Assembly: GCA_902623735.1 (NCBI GenBank) | Contig: CACNUU010000003.1 | Location: 1 to 64,000, forward strand | Source of the DNA: an uncultured Pelagibacteraceae bacterium | GTDB lineage: Bacteria > Pseudomonadota > Alphaproteobacteria > Pelagibacterales > Pelagibacteraceae | Direction of reading: 5' to 3' | DNA: 64,000 nucleotides | Shown: positions 46,236-60,866 of the stretch, one piece after another | How positions within the stretch are numbered: position 1 is the first letter of the stretch | How the letters are laid out: the number at the start of each line of letters is the position of its first letter | Position numbers and translations under genes: made by a program | Notes under the pieces: generated by a model | Databases searched by the model: none | What the model saw: the letters and a program-made list of their open reading frames with translations, nothing else | What the model was told of the DNA's origin: nothing

Positions 46236-47477
46236 CTAATTAAATCTTAATGAGCTATATGGAGTTAAATTTAAATTCGTATTTTCTTTAGCTATCATTC
46301 CTGAAACAATCTTTCCAGAAATTGGACCCAATGTCCATCCTAAATGATGATGACCGAAACAATAAAAGACATTTTTATGATTTTTAGACGGGCCAATTAC
46401 CGGTAAAAAGTCTGGGAGTGTTGGTCTAAACCCAAGCCATTCATCTTCGTGCTCAGGAAGATCCCCTAACATGTATTTAGCGTTATTAATTAAATTTTTA
46501 ATTCTTGATTTGGAAAGAGGATTATCCAATCCTCCAAATTCAACAGTGCCTACAACTCTCAGGCCTTGCTCCATTGGTGATATGCCAAAGCCTCTATTCG
46601 AAAAAATTACCGGTCTATTCAAAAGATGATCGCAATCTTTGAAATGAACATGATATCCTCTCTCTGTTTCAAGAGGAATTTTTTCACCTAAGTTATCGGT
46701 TAATTTCTTTGAAAAAGCCCCGCATGCAATAATAACTTTATCAAAAGTAAATTTTTTTTCTTCAGTTACAAAAATTGGCTTTTCAGAGTCAAAATTTATA
46801 TCTTTAATATTCTTTTTTTCAAATTTACCACCTTTATTTAAGAAAAGTTCAAAAAATTTTATTAATATCTTTTTTGGGTTTCTAGCATGTCTAGCATAAG
46901 GGTAATAAACTCCTCCATGATAAAATGGTTTGATATTTGGTTCAAGGTCATGAATTTCTTTTGTATTTACTAACTGTTGTTTTACTCCAAGCTCTTCTCT
47001 AACTTTAATTTCTAATTCTCTACTCTTTAAATCTTTATTGTTCCAGATGTATAAAATTCCTTTATTTTCAACTAAACCATCTAAATTTATTTCATCAAAA
47101 AGTTCATCATAAGCTGGTAAAGCTAAATCAAGAATTTGATGCATATTCCTTGCTGTGTGCATCATTTTATTTTTTGTAGTGTTTAAAATAAATTTTATAA
47201 ACCATGGAATCATCTTTGGCACATAATTCCATTTTAGAGCTAAAGGACCTGTTGAACTCATTAACATTGCAGGTACATCGGCAAGAATATCAGTTCTATT
47301 TAAAGATAATGATGCATATGGAGAAAAATGGCCTGCATTTCCATATGATGCTACAGGACTCCCAGGCTCATCTCGATCAAAAATTGTAACCTCAAAACCT
47401 TTTTTTTGTAAAAAAAGTGCATTGGAAATACCTTGAATACCTGCACCTACTATTCCCACTTTTAATTTTTCACTCAT
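46236..47477 (-). CDS. DadA-like FAD-dependent D-amino-acid dehydrogenase
   Basis: 'VGIVGAGIQGISNALFLQKKGFEVTIFDRDEPG', 'YGNAGHFSP', 'GFRPTLPDFLPVIGPS', 'GHHHLGWTLGPISGKIV'. Start moved from TTG 47492 to ATG 47477. Confidence 0.88.
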   Translation of the reverse strand: MSEKLKVGIVGAGIQGISNALFLQKKGFEVTIFDRDEPGSPVASYGNAGHFSPYASLSLNRTDILADVPAMLMSSTGPLALKWNYVPKMIPWFIKFILNTTKNKMMHTARNMHQILDLALPAYDELFDEINLDGLVENKGILYIWNNKDLKSRELEIKVREELGVKQQLVNTKEIHDLEPNIKPFYHGGVYYPYARHARNPKKILIKFFELFLNKGGKFEKKNIKDINFDSEKPIFVTEEKKFTFDKVIIACGAFSKKLTDNLGEKIPLETERGYHVHFKDCDHLLNRPVIFSNRGFGISPMEQGLRVVGTVEFGGLDNPLSKSRIKNLINNAKYMLGDLPEHEDEWLGFRPTLPDFLPVIGPSKNHKNVFYCFGHHHLGWTLGPISGKIVSGMIAKENTNLNLTPYSSLRFN

Positions 47478-47527
47478 AAAAATTTTATACAATTAAAATC
47501 TAAAATAATTTAAGCGACAAATTATAC

Positions 47528-48655
47528 TTAAGCAATCGACTGCTGATTATGCACTTTGGCACTCATCACTATGCCAAAACCTGTCATAGTAGCCAACATT
47601 GAGGAGCCGCCATAAGACATAATTGGTAAAGGAGAACCAACTATAGGTAGTAAACCGAGCACCATACTCATATTAATTGTTATAAAAACAAAAATTGCAG
47701 CTCCAAAGCTATAACAAAAAATTTTAGCAAAATAACTTCTTGAACTAGCTCCTATTGCAACAATTCGGTAAATTATGATTGCATATATGATTAACAGTAA
47801 TGCAGAACCAACAAAACCAAATTCCTCAGAGAAAAGAGTGAAAATAAAATCAGTATGTTTTTCTGGTAAAAATTCTAAATAACTTTGAGTTCCTTTTAAA
47901 AATCCTTTTCCAAAAAATCCACCAGATCCTACGGCTATTTTAGATTGAATAATTTGATAACCTGCTCCTAAAGGATCTTTGTCAGGATTTAAAAAAGTTA
48001 ACACTCTTAATTTTTGATATGGTTTTAAAAATGCAATAATAAAGGGTAAAGAAATTAAAAAACCAAGCATAGTGTAAATAAAATATTTGTGATTTATGCC
48101 TGCAAACCAGAGTACAGCAATTCCACTAACTGCAATTAACAAAGATGTTCCCAAATCTGGCTGGACTATTACAAGGCCCATGGGTAGTAATATTATAACT
48201 AAAGAAGTTAAAATTGTGTAAATAGAATTTACATTTTCTAATCTCATCCGATGAAAGTACTTAGCTAGACATAGAATTATGAAAATTTTCATTAATTCAG
48301 AGGGTTGTAAATTGATAAAGTATAAATTTATCCATCTTTGTGAACCAGATGAAGTAATTCCAAATAAATATGTCCAAACTAAAAGGCCTATTATCATTAA
48401 ATAAGATACATAACCAATTAAGAACCAGTATTTAATATTAATAAAAGAAAAAATAAGCATCATAACAGTAAACACAATTAATTTTGTAAAATGACTTTTG
48501 GTATGAAATAAAATTTTTCCACCATCTGTAGAATACATGGTAGCGAGGCTGATAAAACCAAGCAATAGAATACATACTAATAAAATGTAATCAAAATTCT
48601 TAAATTTTTGAAAAAAATTAAAACTACTTGTGGTAAATCTTCTATGTTGATACAT
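47528..48655 (-). CDS. rodA: Rod-shape-determining peptidoglycan glycosyltransferase RodA
   Basis: SEDS family: 'GSQRWINLYFINLQPSELMKI', 'VQPDLGTSLLIA', 'EFGFVGSALLL', 'PIMSYGGSSMLA'. Confidence 0.95.
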   Translation of the reverse strand: MYQHRRFTTSSFNFFQKFKNFDYILLVCILLLGFISLATMYSTDGGKILFHTKSHFTKLIVFTVMMLIFSFINIKYWFLIGYVSYLMIIGLLVWTYLFGITSSGSQRWINLYFINLQPSELMKIFIILCLAKYFHRMRLENVNSIYTILTSLVIILLPMGLVIVQPDLGTSLLIAVSGIAVLWFAGINHKYFIYTMLGFLISLPFIIAFLKPYQKLRVLTFLNPDKDPLGAGYQIIQSKIAVGSGGFFGKGFLKGTQSYLEFLPEKHTDFIFTLFSEEFGFVGSALLLIIYAIIIYRIVAIGASSRSYFAKIFCYSFGAAIFVFITINMSMVLGLLPIVGSPLPIMSYGGSSMLATMTGFGIVMSAKVHNQQSIA

Positions 48656-50530
48656 TTAAACCTCTAAATACTTTTTATTATCCATTGATTGTCTTAATTT
48701 ATGTCTATCAATAATTAGTTTAAAAAGTTTTTTTGCCATAGGTGCTGCCGTGGTGCTTCCATTTCCTCCATGTTCAATTAAAATACTAAGCGCATATCTT
48801 GGATTTCTATATGGACCAAAAGCAATGTACAAGGCGTGATCTCTTTGCTCGTATGGTATTTCAAAAGTTTTTAGATCAAGTTCTCTTTCCTGTTCTGTTA
48901 TTTTTTTTACTTGAGCAGTTCCAGTTTTACCAGCAAATTGGTATTTGAGATCATCAATTCTTGAACGATAAGAGGTTCCCATAACTTCATTAGTTGAACC
49001 AAACATTGCATCCTGAACTATTTCTATATGTTTTGGGTTTTCAAATAATGGAGTAAATTTATCATCTGGTTGATTTTTCTTATCTCCATCAACGACAATG
49101 TGAGGGTAAATTTTATAGCCTCCGTTTGCGATTTGAGCTGTCATTAAACATAATTGAATTGGAGTTGTTTGAATATAACCTTGTCCAATACCAGTAATCA
49201 TTGTCTCACCTAATAGCCAGCCCTTACCGAGTGCATTCTTTTTCCACTCAGTATTTGGAATTAATCCTTTTTTCTCAATACCAAATAATTCACCAAAAAC
49301 TTTTTCTCCTAAACCAAATTTTTTAGCTGTGGCACTTAATTTATCAACTCCTAATTTACGAGCGATTTCGTAAAAATATGTATCGCAAGATTGCTTCATG
49401 GCATTTCTTAGACTTACAAATCCATGACCCTTTTTCTTCCAACAATGATAGGTTTGTCCATACATCTCTGTTTTGCCAGTACATTTAACTGTAAAATTAG
49501 TATTTATTATCCCATTTTCCAAGGCAGATAAGGCAACGATAGGTTTAATAGTTGAGCCTGGTGAATAATTTCCTTGTAAAGTTTTATTAACTAATGGTTT
49601 CATTGGATCATTTCGAATTAATTGCCAATCATCCTGACTTATGCCAAAAACAAATAGATTTGGATCAAAAGAAGGAGAAGATTGCATAGCAACTATTGCA
49701 CCAGTATAAATATCCATAACACAAATTGATCCGGCTTTATCCTCAAGTAATTTGTTAGCTAGCATTTGCACTTCTGTATCAATAGTTAGTCTTAACGTTT
49801 TGCCCTTTTCTCCTTTTTGAAACTCTAATTGACTTATTCTTCTACCGTAAGCATTGACTTCATATCTTTCTATATCATTGCTACCAATCAATTTTTCTTC
49901 AAATGATTTTTCCAAACCGACTTTTCCCACTTTCAATCCAGGCACAAAATTCTTTTTAATTGCCTCAGTATTTTCTATATCATTTTCATTTGCTTGACTT
50001 ACATATCCAACTAAATGAGTAAAATTTTCTTTATATGGGTAACTTCTAGAAATTGATATAACTGGTTTTACTCCATTTAAATCATACAAATGATTATTGA
50101 TTTTAGAGAATTTTTGCCAGCTTAAGTTATCAGAGACAATTAAAGTTTCCCAAGGCTTTATTTCATTTTTCTTTTTTAAGACTTTTTTAAATTCTTTATC
50201 TGATAGCTCCAATAGATCTTTAAGCCTATAAATTACATACCTAAAATCCTCAACTTGCTCTGGAATAACATGTAATTGATAAGCCTCAAAATTTCCAGCA
50301 ATTACATTTCCAAAATAATCATGAAATTCCCCTCTCACAGGCGCTAGTTTCCATTCTCTAATTCTATTTTTATCTGAAAGAGTAAGATATTTTTTGTTCT
50401 CTTTTACTTGTAAAAAAAATAGTCGACTTATAATTCCTACCATTATGAAGAACTTTAAAGATCCCGTAATAAACATTCTTCTATTAATAGAATTAAGTTT
50501 TTTTACATTATCACTTGATGAGTTAATCAT
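48656..50530 (-). CDS. mrdA: Penicillin-binding protein 2
   Basis: 'NYSPGSTIKPIVALSALE', 'AGKTGTAQVKK', next to rodA and mreD. Confidence 0.96.
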   Translation of the reverse strand: MINSSSDNVKKLNSINRRMFITGSLKFFIMVGIISRLFFLQVKENKKYLTLSDKNRIREWKLAPVRGEFHDYFGNVIAGNFEAYQLHVIPEQVEDFRYVIYRLKDLLELSDKEFKKVLKKKNEIKPWETLIVSDNLSWQKFSKINNHLYDLNGVKPVISISRSYPYKENFTHLVGYVSQANENDIENTEAIKKNFVPGLKVGKVGLEKSFEEKLIGSNDIERYEVNAYGRRISQLEFQKGEKGKTLRLTIDTEVQMLANKLLEDKAGSICVMDIYTGAIVAMQSSPSFDPNLFVFGISQDDWQLIRNDPMKPLVNKTLQGNYSPGSTIKPIVALSALENGIINTNFTVKCTGKTEMYGQTYHCWKKKGHGFVSLRNAMKQSCDTYFYEIARKLGVDKLSATAKKFGLGEKVFGELFGIEKKGLIPNTEWKKNALGKGWLLGETMITGIGQGYIQTTPIQLCLMTAQIANGGYKIYPHIVVDGDKKNQPDDKFTPLFENPKHIEIVQDAMFGSTNEVMGTSYRSRIDDLKYQFAGKTGTAQVKKITEQERELDLKTFEIPYEQRDHALYIAFGPYRNPRYALSILIEHGGNGSTTAAPMAKKLFKLIIDRHKLRQSMDNKKYLEV

Positions 50531-51029
50531 TTAAGCCCTTAATATAATATTTAAAAATATTGACAAAAATTATATAGAATAAAAACGTAAAGAAAGTATT
50601 CACGAGATAATCCATCAAAATTAAATTATATGAAAAAAATAAAGTTAAAATTGAATAAGTGATCGAATTAATCAAACTTATAATAAAAAGAAAATAAAAC
50701 CAGTCTTTTATTTGATTTGGTCTAATTGTAATATTTCTAAAGTATGAAGTTGCAATACAAATTAACATGTATGATAGACTGCTAATACCTAGGGGTAAAC
50801 CAACTACTGTGTCATTAATTAGACCAGCTAGGAAAACTAAGAGATAATCAAAATTTTTAATTTCTTTAATTGTAAAGTAAAAAATTAATATAAATGGAAA
50901 ATTAAAAGCAAAATATTCAAGATTTAGATAATTAAAATCAAATTCATTTAATACAGAAATAAAAAGAATAATTACAGGCAAGTATGAATAAACTTTATAA
51001 TAAAATCCTCTAGTTTTAAGATTAGTCAT
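50523..51029 (-). CDS. mreD: Rod-shape-determining protein MreD
   Basis: 168 aa membrane protein, 'LINDTVVGLPLGISSLSYML', between mreC and mrdA. Confidence 0.85.
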   Translation of the reverse strand: MTNLKTRGFYYKVYSYLPVIILFISVLNEFDFNYLNLEYFAFNFPFILIFYFTIKEIKNFDYLLVFLAGLINDTVVGLPLGISSLSYMLICIATSYFRNITIRPNQIKDWFYFLFIISLINSITYSILTLFFSYNLILMDYLVNTFFTFLFYIIFVNIFKYYIKGLND

Positions 51030-52242
51030 TTTTTTTACCTTTGTTTAAAATACATTTTTTGTATTCTGGCGTTCCAACTTCAAAACCAGTGCTGAATAAC
51101 TTTCTTGATTGACATTTTCGACTATAAATTAAGTTTAATCTTAAAAATTCTAATTCATCAGTATCAATATTAAATTGTTTGATTTTCTCTTTTTGAATTT
51201 CATTTTCATTTTCAAAACTAATCAACCTGTTGTTTAAATCATTAATTTGAGACTTTAAACTTTCATTTTCGTTCTTAAATTTTAAATTACTTTGTTCAAT
51301 AATTGCTAATTCGTCCTCTAATATTTTAAGTTTTGCATCTATTGGTGTTTTTTGATTACTAGATATTTCTTGATCTGTTTTTTTAATATCTGTTTTTGTA
51401 ATTATCTCAGCAAACACATATTTAAGTTGAGAAAAATCACTGTAAAAGTCTACTAGATAACTTTTTAAATCATCATTTTCGACTATTTTAACTTTCCCTA
51501 TTGGTATCCCACTTTTGAAAATGGCCCCAGTTCCCGATGTATACACAATACTTTTGTCAGTGAAATTATCAAGAACACCGTCTTTGATATATTTGATCGT
51601 CGCCGAAGTATCTCCACTTCCAGTGATTATGGCTTGAATATTTTGTGGTGCAATTGTTACTGGAACATTAGAGTTTAAATCTGATAGCAATAAAACCCTT
51701 GAAGTTTTATAATTTACTTCAATTACTCTTCCAACTAAATATGACTGGTCATATATATTGGTCCCTATTACTATATTATCCTTGCTTCCTTTATTTATAA
51801 TTATACTTTTTAAAAATGGACTATCATGATCTACTATGATTTTAGCTAATATCTTGTCAGAACTAGAAACATAATCATTTATCAATTCTTTTAATTCTTT
51901 ATTTTCATATTGAGTAATTTCACTAAAAATATTTTTTGATTTCAAATCACTTAGTTCATCTTTTTTTTTTTTATAATCTTTAAAAAATGTTGTGTAGTCA
52001 CTTATTTCAATAAACGTATCTTTAAGAAAATTTTCTGGTATAGAAACTACAAAAGATGACCTATAAACTATTTCATTAATTCCTATTTTTAAATACTTTA
52101 TCGCTTTGAGCTCTAAGCTAGATAAAATTATAATAGCAATTGAAATAGATACTAGTGTCAACAATGAAAATTTTTGCTGAGTGCTCTTCTTTAAAAAAGC
52201 AGAACGAATTGCTATAATAAAATCATCTCTGCTAGAGGCCAT
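51022..52242 (-). CDS. mreC: Rod-shape-determining protein MreC
   Basis: One TM, coiled coil, 'GTNIYDQSYLVGRVIEVNYKTSRVLLLSDLNSNVPVTI'; unusual additional C-terminal coiled coil. Confidence 0.9.
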   Translation of the reverse strand: MASSRDDFIIAIRSAFLKKSTQQKFSLLTLVSISIAIIILSSLELKAIKYLKIGINEIVYRSSFVVSIPENFLKDTFIEISDYTTFFKDYKKKKDELSDLKSKNIFSEITQYENKELKELINDYVSSSDKILAKIIVDHDSPFLKSIIINKGSKDNIVIGTNIYDQSYLVGRVIEVNYKTSRVLLLSDLNSNVPVTIAPQNIQAIITGSGDTSATIKYIKDGVLDNFTDKSIVYTSGTGAIFKSGIPIGKVKIVENDDLKSYLVDFYSDFSQLKYVFAEIITKTDIKKTDQEISSNQKTPIDAKLKILEDELAIIEQSNLKFKNENESLKSQINDLNNRLISFENENEIQKEKIKQFNIDTDELEFLRLNLIYSRKCQSRKLFSTGFEVGTPEYKKCILNKGKKND

Positions 52243-52247
52243 GACTT

Positions 52248-54859
<2,612 letters not shown>

Positions 54860-54873
54860 AATTTAATTTCTTG

Positions 54874-54901
54874 AATATACAGCCTCTAGTGTAGATTGCA
54901 A
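54874..54901 (-). promoter_or_regulatory. Candidate promoter upstream of leuA (TTGCAA-N16-TATATT)
   Basis: Minus-strand -35 at 54901-54896, -10 at 54879-54874 in the 80-nt ilvC-leuA spacer. Confidence 0.5.
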
Positions 54902-54939
54902 AATAAAATGGCAGTTTCGGCCCAATATGAATATGAATT

Positions 54940-56528
<1,589 letters not shown>

Positions 56529-56530
56529 CT

Positions 56531-58297
56531 CTAAACTAAAGCTTTTCCTTTACCAGTAATTTTATTATCATCTTTCTCATTAGGTCCTAAGATCATCTGA
56601 TTATGAGGCTTGCCAGATGGTATCATTGGAAAACAATTTTCATTAGGATCAACTCGACAATCAAAAATTACTGGACCGTCAAAATTAACCATCTCTTCTA
56701 TCTTAGAGTCAAGTTCACTAGGTTTTTCTGCCATAATACCCTTACATCCGTAAGCTTCCGCCAACTTAATAAAGTCAGGTAAGGCTTCTGAATAGCTTTC
56801 AGAGTAATTTTTTTCATGTAAAAGTTCCTGCCATTGTCTTACCATTCCCATATATTGATTATTTAATATAAATATCTTTATTGGTAAGTTGTACTGAACT
56901 GCTGTAGACATTTCTTGCATAGTCATTAAGACAGAGGCCTCACCAGCAATGTCGATAACTAGTTTTTTGGGATGAGCAATTTGCACTCCTACAGCAGCTG
57001 GTAAGCCATATCCCATAGTTCCCAATCCTCCAGAAGTCATCCAGCGATTAGGTTTATTAAACTTATAATGTTGAGCTGCCCACATCTGGTGCTGACCAAC
57101 TTCAGTCGTTATAAAAGTATCCTTATCTTTAGTTAATTCGTAAAGTCTTTGAACTGCATGTTGGGGTTTTATAGTCTCTTCACTGTTTCTAAAATCAAGA
57201 GAATTTTTTGCTCTCCATTTTTGAATTTGTTCCCACCATTTTGATATTTTTTGTTTATTTGATTTTTTCAGATCAATATTTTTACTTTTTAAAGTTTTAT
57301 TAATTCCTTTAATAATATCTTTAACATCACCAACTAATGCTAAATCAACTTTTATAATTTTATTTATTGAGGATGGGTCAATATCAATATGTACTTTTTT
57401 TGAGTTAGGAGAAAATTCATCAATTTTTCCAGTAATCCTGTCATCAAATCTTGCTCCAATGTTTATTAATAAATCACAATCATGCATCGCATTATTGGCT
57501 TCATAGGTTCCATGCATACCAAGCATTCCTAAAAATTGATTATCATCTCCTGGATAAGCGCCTAAGCCTTGTAGTGTCGAGGTAATTGGAAAACCTGTCA
57601 TTTGAACCAATTCTCTTAAAACTTCACTGGCCTCAGGACCTGAATTTATTACACCACCTCCAGAATAGATAATAGGTTTTTTTGATTTATTCATTAAGTT
57701 TATTAACTCATCAATTTCTTTTTGAGAAAAATAATTTAATGATTTACCATTTAATTTTTTAAGGATTGTTGGTTTTGAATATTTTATTTTAGCGAATTGA
57801 ATATCTTTTGGTATATCTACTAAAACTGGTCCTGGTCTTCCCGTTGTTGCAACTTTAAAAGCTTCGTGGAGAGTTTTCGATAAATCTTTTATATCTTTTA
57901 CTAACCAATTATGTTTCGTGCAAGGTCTTGTTATTCCGGTTGTGTCACATTCTTGAAATGCATCTGTGCCAATTAAATGTGTTGGAACTTGCCCTGAAAT
58001 ACATACTAAAGGTACAGAGTCCATATACGCATCTGTTAGAGCGGTAACAACATTAGTTGCACCTGGCCCTGAAGTAACTAAAACAACTCCAGGCTTCCCA
58101 GAAGATCTTGCATAACCTTCTGCAGCATGTCCTGCGCCTTGTTCATGTCTTACTAAAATATGTTTTATTGATGAATGATTTTTTAGTTCATCATAAATAG
58201 GAAGTACCGCACCACCCGGATATCCAAAAATAAACTCAACTTTTTGGTCCTCAAGACACTTAAAAACAATTTCCGCACCTGAATATAATTTAGACAT
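56531..58297 (-). CDS. ilvB: Acetolactate synthase large subunit
   Basis: 'FGYPGGAVLPIYDEL', 'LVRHEQGAGHAAEGYARSSGKPGVVLVTSGPGATN', 'GGLGTMGYGLPAAVG'. Confidence 0.97.
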   Translation of the reverse strand: MSKLYSGAEIVFKCLEDQKVEFIFGYPGGAVLPIYDELKNHSSIKHILVRHEQGAGHAAEGYARSSGKPGVVLVTSGPGATNVVTALTDAYMDSVPLVCISGQVPTHLIGTDAFQECDTTGITRPCTKHNWLVKDIKDLSKTLHEAFKVATTGRPGPVLVDIPKDIQFAKIKYSKPTILKKLNGKSLNYFSQKEIDELINLMNKSKKPIIYSGGGVINSGPEASEVLRELVQMTGFPITSTLQGLGAYPGDDNQFLGMLGMHGTYEANNAMHDCDLLINIGARFDDRITGKIDEFSPNSKKVHIDIDPSSINKIIKVDLALVGDVKDIIKGINKTLKSKNIDLKKSNKQKISKWWEQIQKWRAKNSLDFRNSEETIKPQHAVQRLYELTKDKDTFITTEVGQHQMWAAQHYKFNKPNRWMTSGGLGTMGYGLPAAVGVQIAHPKKLVIDIAGEASVLMTMQEMSTAVQYNLPIKIFILNNQYMGMVRQWQELLHEKNYSESYSEALPDFIKLAEAYGCKGIMAEKPSELDSKIEEMVNFDGPVIFDCRVDPNENCFPMIPSGKPHNQMILGPNEKDDNKITGKGKALV

Positions 58298-58303
58298 TTA
58301 CGC

Positions 58304-58333
58304 AATCTAGCTGAAGTTGTGCTAATTGGTCAA
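58304..58333 (-). promoter_or_regulatory. Candidate sigma70 promoter of ilvB (TTGACC-N18-TAGATT), apparently leaderless
   Basis: -35 at 58333-58328, -10 at 58309-58304, only 6 nt between -10 and the ilvB ATG at 58297. Confidence 0.65.
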
Positions 58334-58350
58334 GGCTAACTACGTAATAA

Positions 58351-59259
58351 CTAAATTTTTTTTAAAAATTTGTTGAGGCCTGCTGAGTCTATTTTGTTCC
58401 AATCCATCATATTACCTCTTGCCCAAGTGGTCTGCCTCTTAGCATATTGTCTTGTCTTTATTGATATTTTCTCGATTAATTCGTTTATTTGAATGTTTTG
58501 ATTAATATAAGCACCAATTTCTCGGACCCCTATAGCTTTTTGAGCAGTTTTTGAGCTTGGTACATTAAGCTTCATGAATTTTTTGACCTCTAAAATTGCA
58601 TTATTTTTAATCATATTCTTAGAACGAATGTTAATTTGATTAATCAATTTTTCTCTCGGATAATCTATCAAAATTTTATAAAAATCCTCTTTTTCAAAAT
58701 CTGATTTTGTATTTTTGAACCAATCATACATGGATTTTTTAGTGAACAATTTGACCTCATATGCTCGAATACTTCTTTGACTATCAAGAGGGTTGATACG
58801 CTTTGCGGCTAATGGATCAAGATTCTTTAATCTTGAAAAAAATTTTTTAGGTCCCAATTTCTTATGTAATTCTCTTATATTTTTTCTTAACTTTATTGGG
58901 ATATTTGGAATTTTTACCAAACCTTCTGTTAGAGCTTTAAAATATAAACCAGTTCCACCAACGAGTATTGGTGTCTTTTTTCTTTTTTTTATTTCCTTAA
59001 TTTTTTTTTTTACTAATCTAAGCCAATTACCAGTTGAGAAATTTTTTTTTACACTATGAAAACCATACAAGTGATGCTTTATTTTTTTATAGTCAGTCTT
59101 GAGGGGTCTGGCAGATAATATCTTTAATTCTTTGTAAATTTGCATACTGTCAGCATTTACAATTTCACCATTAATTTTCTTTGCAATTTTTATCGCAAAC
59201 TTTGATTTTCCTGATGCGGTTGGTCCATAAATTAAAATAATTTTGGATTTTAAATCCAT
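58351..59259 (-). CDS. miaA: tRNA dimethylallyltransferase
   Basis: 'ILIYGPTASGKSKFAIKIAKKINGEIVNADSMQIYKEL', 'GGTGLYFKALTEG'. Confidence 0.96.
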   Translation of the reverse strand: MDLKSKIILIYGPTASGKSKFAIKIAKKINGEIVNADSMQIYKELKILSARPLKTDYKKIKHHLYGFHSVKKNFSTGNWLRLVKKKIKEIKKRKKTPILVGGTGLYFKALTEGLVKIPNIPIKLRKNIRELHKKLGPKKFFSRLKNLDPLAAKRINPLDSQRSIRAYEVKLFTKKSMYDWFKNTKSDFEKEDFYKILIDYPREKLINQINIRSKNMIKNNAILEVKKFMKLNVPSSKTAQKAIGVREIGAYINQNIQINELIEKISIKTRQYAKRQTTWARGNMMDWNKIDSAGLNKFLKKI

Positions 59260-59262
59260 GTA

Positions 59263-60672
59263 TTAATCTAACTTAACACCAATATATCTTCTTTGGTTTT
59301 GACTATTGTATATTACAAAAAGAATAGTTTTTTGATTTGTCTTTAAAACATCTTTGACAACTTTGTTCAAATCTTCAGATGATTTAATTTTTTTCTTTTG
59401 TGCCTCTATTATAATACTATTTACCTCTATTGAATTGAATAGAGGACTATCTTTTTCAATATTTGTTATTACTAGCCCAGAAGTTTGATTAGGTAAATTT
59501 CTTGATTTAATGTCTTCTTTTGAAAGTTTTCTAACTGTAATTTTTAAATCTTTAATTAAAATTTCTTCTATTTGAACTTCTTTTTCAGCAACCTTAAAAT
59601 CCTCTGAAGTTTCTAATCTGCCAAGTGTAATCGTTTTAATAATCTCTTTTTTATTTCTCCAAATTTTTACTTTTACTTTTTTTCCGACAGCTGTTTTTGC
59701 TACAATAGTTGGTAATTCTTTCATCTCATTTATAACAACACCATCAAACTCAAGTATAATATCACCAGCTTTAACACCAGCTTTAGCAGATGGACTATTA
59801 TCAGCAACACTTGCAACTAATGCACCCATTGGTTTCTCTAAATTCTCAACTTCTGCTATTTCTTTTGTTACATCTTGAATTCTAACACCAAGCCATCCTC
59901 TTTTTGTTTCTCCAAACTCTAACAATTGATTAATTACAATTTTGGCACTATTCGATGGTATTGAAAATCCAATACCAATAGATCCGCTTCTTCCTAAAAT
60001 TGCAGTATTAATTCCAATTACATCTCCATCCATATTAAATAATGGACCACCAGAATTTCCTTGATTAATTGATGCATCAGTTTGAATATAATCTTCATAT
60101 CTTGTTAAACCAATTGATCTATTTCTTGCTGAGATTATTCCTGAAGTAACTGTTCCTCCTAATCCAAATGGATTTCCAATAGCTATTACCCAGTCCCCTA
60201 TTCTAGCTTTATCAGAGTCTCCAAATTTTACTGGTGTAAATTTTTCTTTTGTATCTAGTTTTAAAACAGCAATATCTGATAATGGATCTGCTCCAATTAC
60301 TTTTGCTTTAAACTCTTTATCACCGTTAACACGAACTATAATATCATCCGCCCCTTGAATAACATGATTATTAGTAATAACAATACCATCTTCATCAATA
60401 ATAAAACCTGAACCCAATGCTGAAGATTGTCTTTCTTGAGGAGTTCCAAATTCCTTAAACATATCTCCAAAAGGAGACCCTGGAGGAAACTCAAAGCCTG
60501 GAAAAGGATTGCTATTTGTTACAACAGTTTGTGTTGTCGAAATATTTACCACAGATGGCATTAATTTTTCAGCCAAATCAGCAAAAGATGATGGAATGGT
60601 TTGAGAGCTTAGATTTTGCGAGAAACCAAAAGTAAAAAATAGAAAACTTATTATGAGTTTAAATTTTTTCAT
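59263..60672 (-). CDS. degP: DegP/HtrA-type periplasmic serine protease
   Basis: Signal peptide; 'VITNNHVIQGADDI', 'SDIAVLKLD', 'TDASINQGNSGGPLFNMDGDVIGINTAI', two PDZ domains. Confidence 0.96.
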   Translation of the reverse strand: MKKFKLIISFLFFTFGFSQNLSSQTIPSSFADLAEKLMPSVVNISTTQTVVTNSNPFPGFEFPPGSPFGDMFKEFGTPQERQSSALGSGFIIDEDGIVITNNHVIQGADDIIVRVNGDKEFKAKVIGADPLSDIAVLKLDTKEKFTPVKFGDSDKARIGDWVIAIGNPFGLGGTVTSGIISARNRSIGLTRYEDYIQTDASINQGNSGGPLFNMDGDVIGINTAILGRSGSIGIGFSIPSNSAKIVINQLLEFGETKRGWLGVRIQDVTKEIAEVENLEKPMGALVASVADNSPSAKAGVKAGDIILEFDGVVINEMKELPTIVAKTAVGKKVKVKIWRNKKEIIKTITLGRLETSEDFKVAEKEVQIEEILIKDLKITVRKLSKEDIKSRNLPNQTSGLVITNIEKDSPLFNSIEVNSIIIEAQKKKIKSSEDLNKVVKDVLKTNQKTILFVIYNSQNQRRYIGVKLD

Positions 60673-60673
60673 A

Positions 60674-60859
60674 TTAATATTTCATCAAATAAATAATAAT
60701 GAAACCAATTACTGCAAAGAATAAGCCACCAGTTCTTAATTGACTAGTTGAAACTAATTCTAACTTTTTAAGCATAAATTTCATTTTTGATGGAAATATG
60801 GCATACAAAATTCCTTCAATGAACAAAAAAAGACCAAAAGCAATGATCAATTCTTTCAT
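60674..60859 (-). CDS. DUF2065-family small membrane protein
   Basis: 61 aa with 'LFLFIEGILYAIFPSKMKFMLKKL', in the hflC-degP neighbourhood. Confidence 0.8.
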   Translation of the reverse strand: MKELIIAFGLFLFIEGILYAIFPSKMKFMLKKLELVSTSQLRTGGLFFAVIGFIIIYLMKY

Positions 60860-60866
60860 AGAAAGA

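Noticed and set aside
58298-58350. Possible ilvB-leader RNA motif upstream of ilvB
   Set aside because: Promoter geometry places the transcription start at the ATG, so no leader RNA is expected from this promoter.
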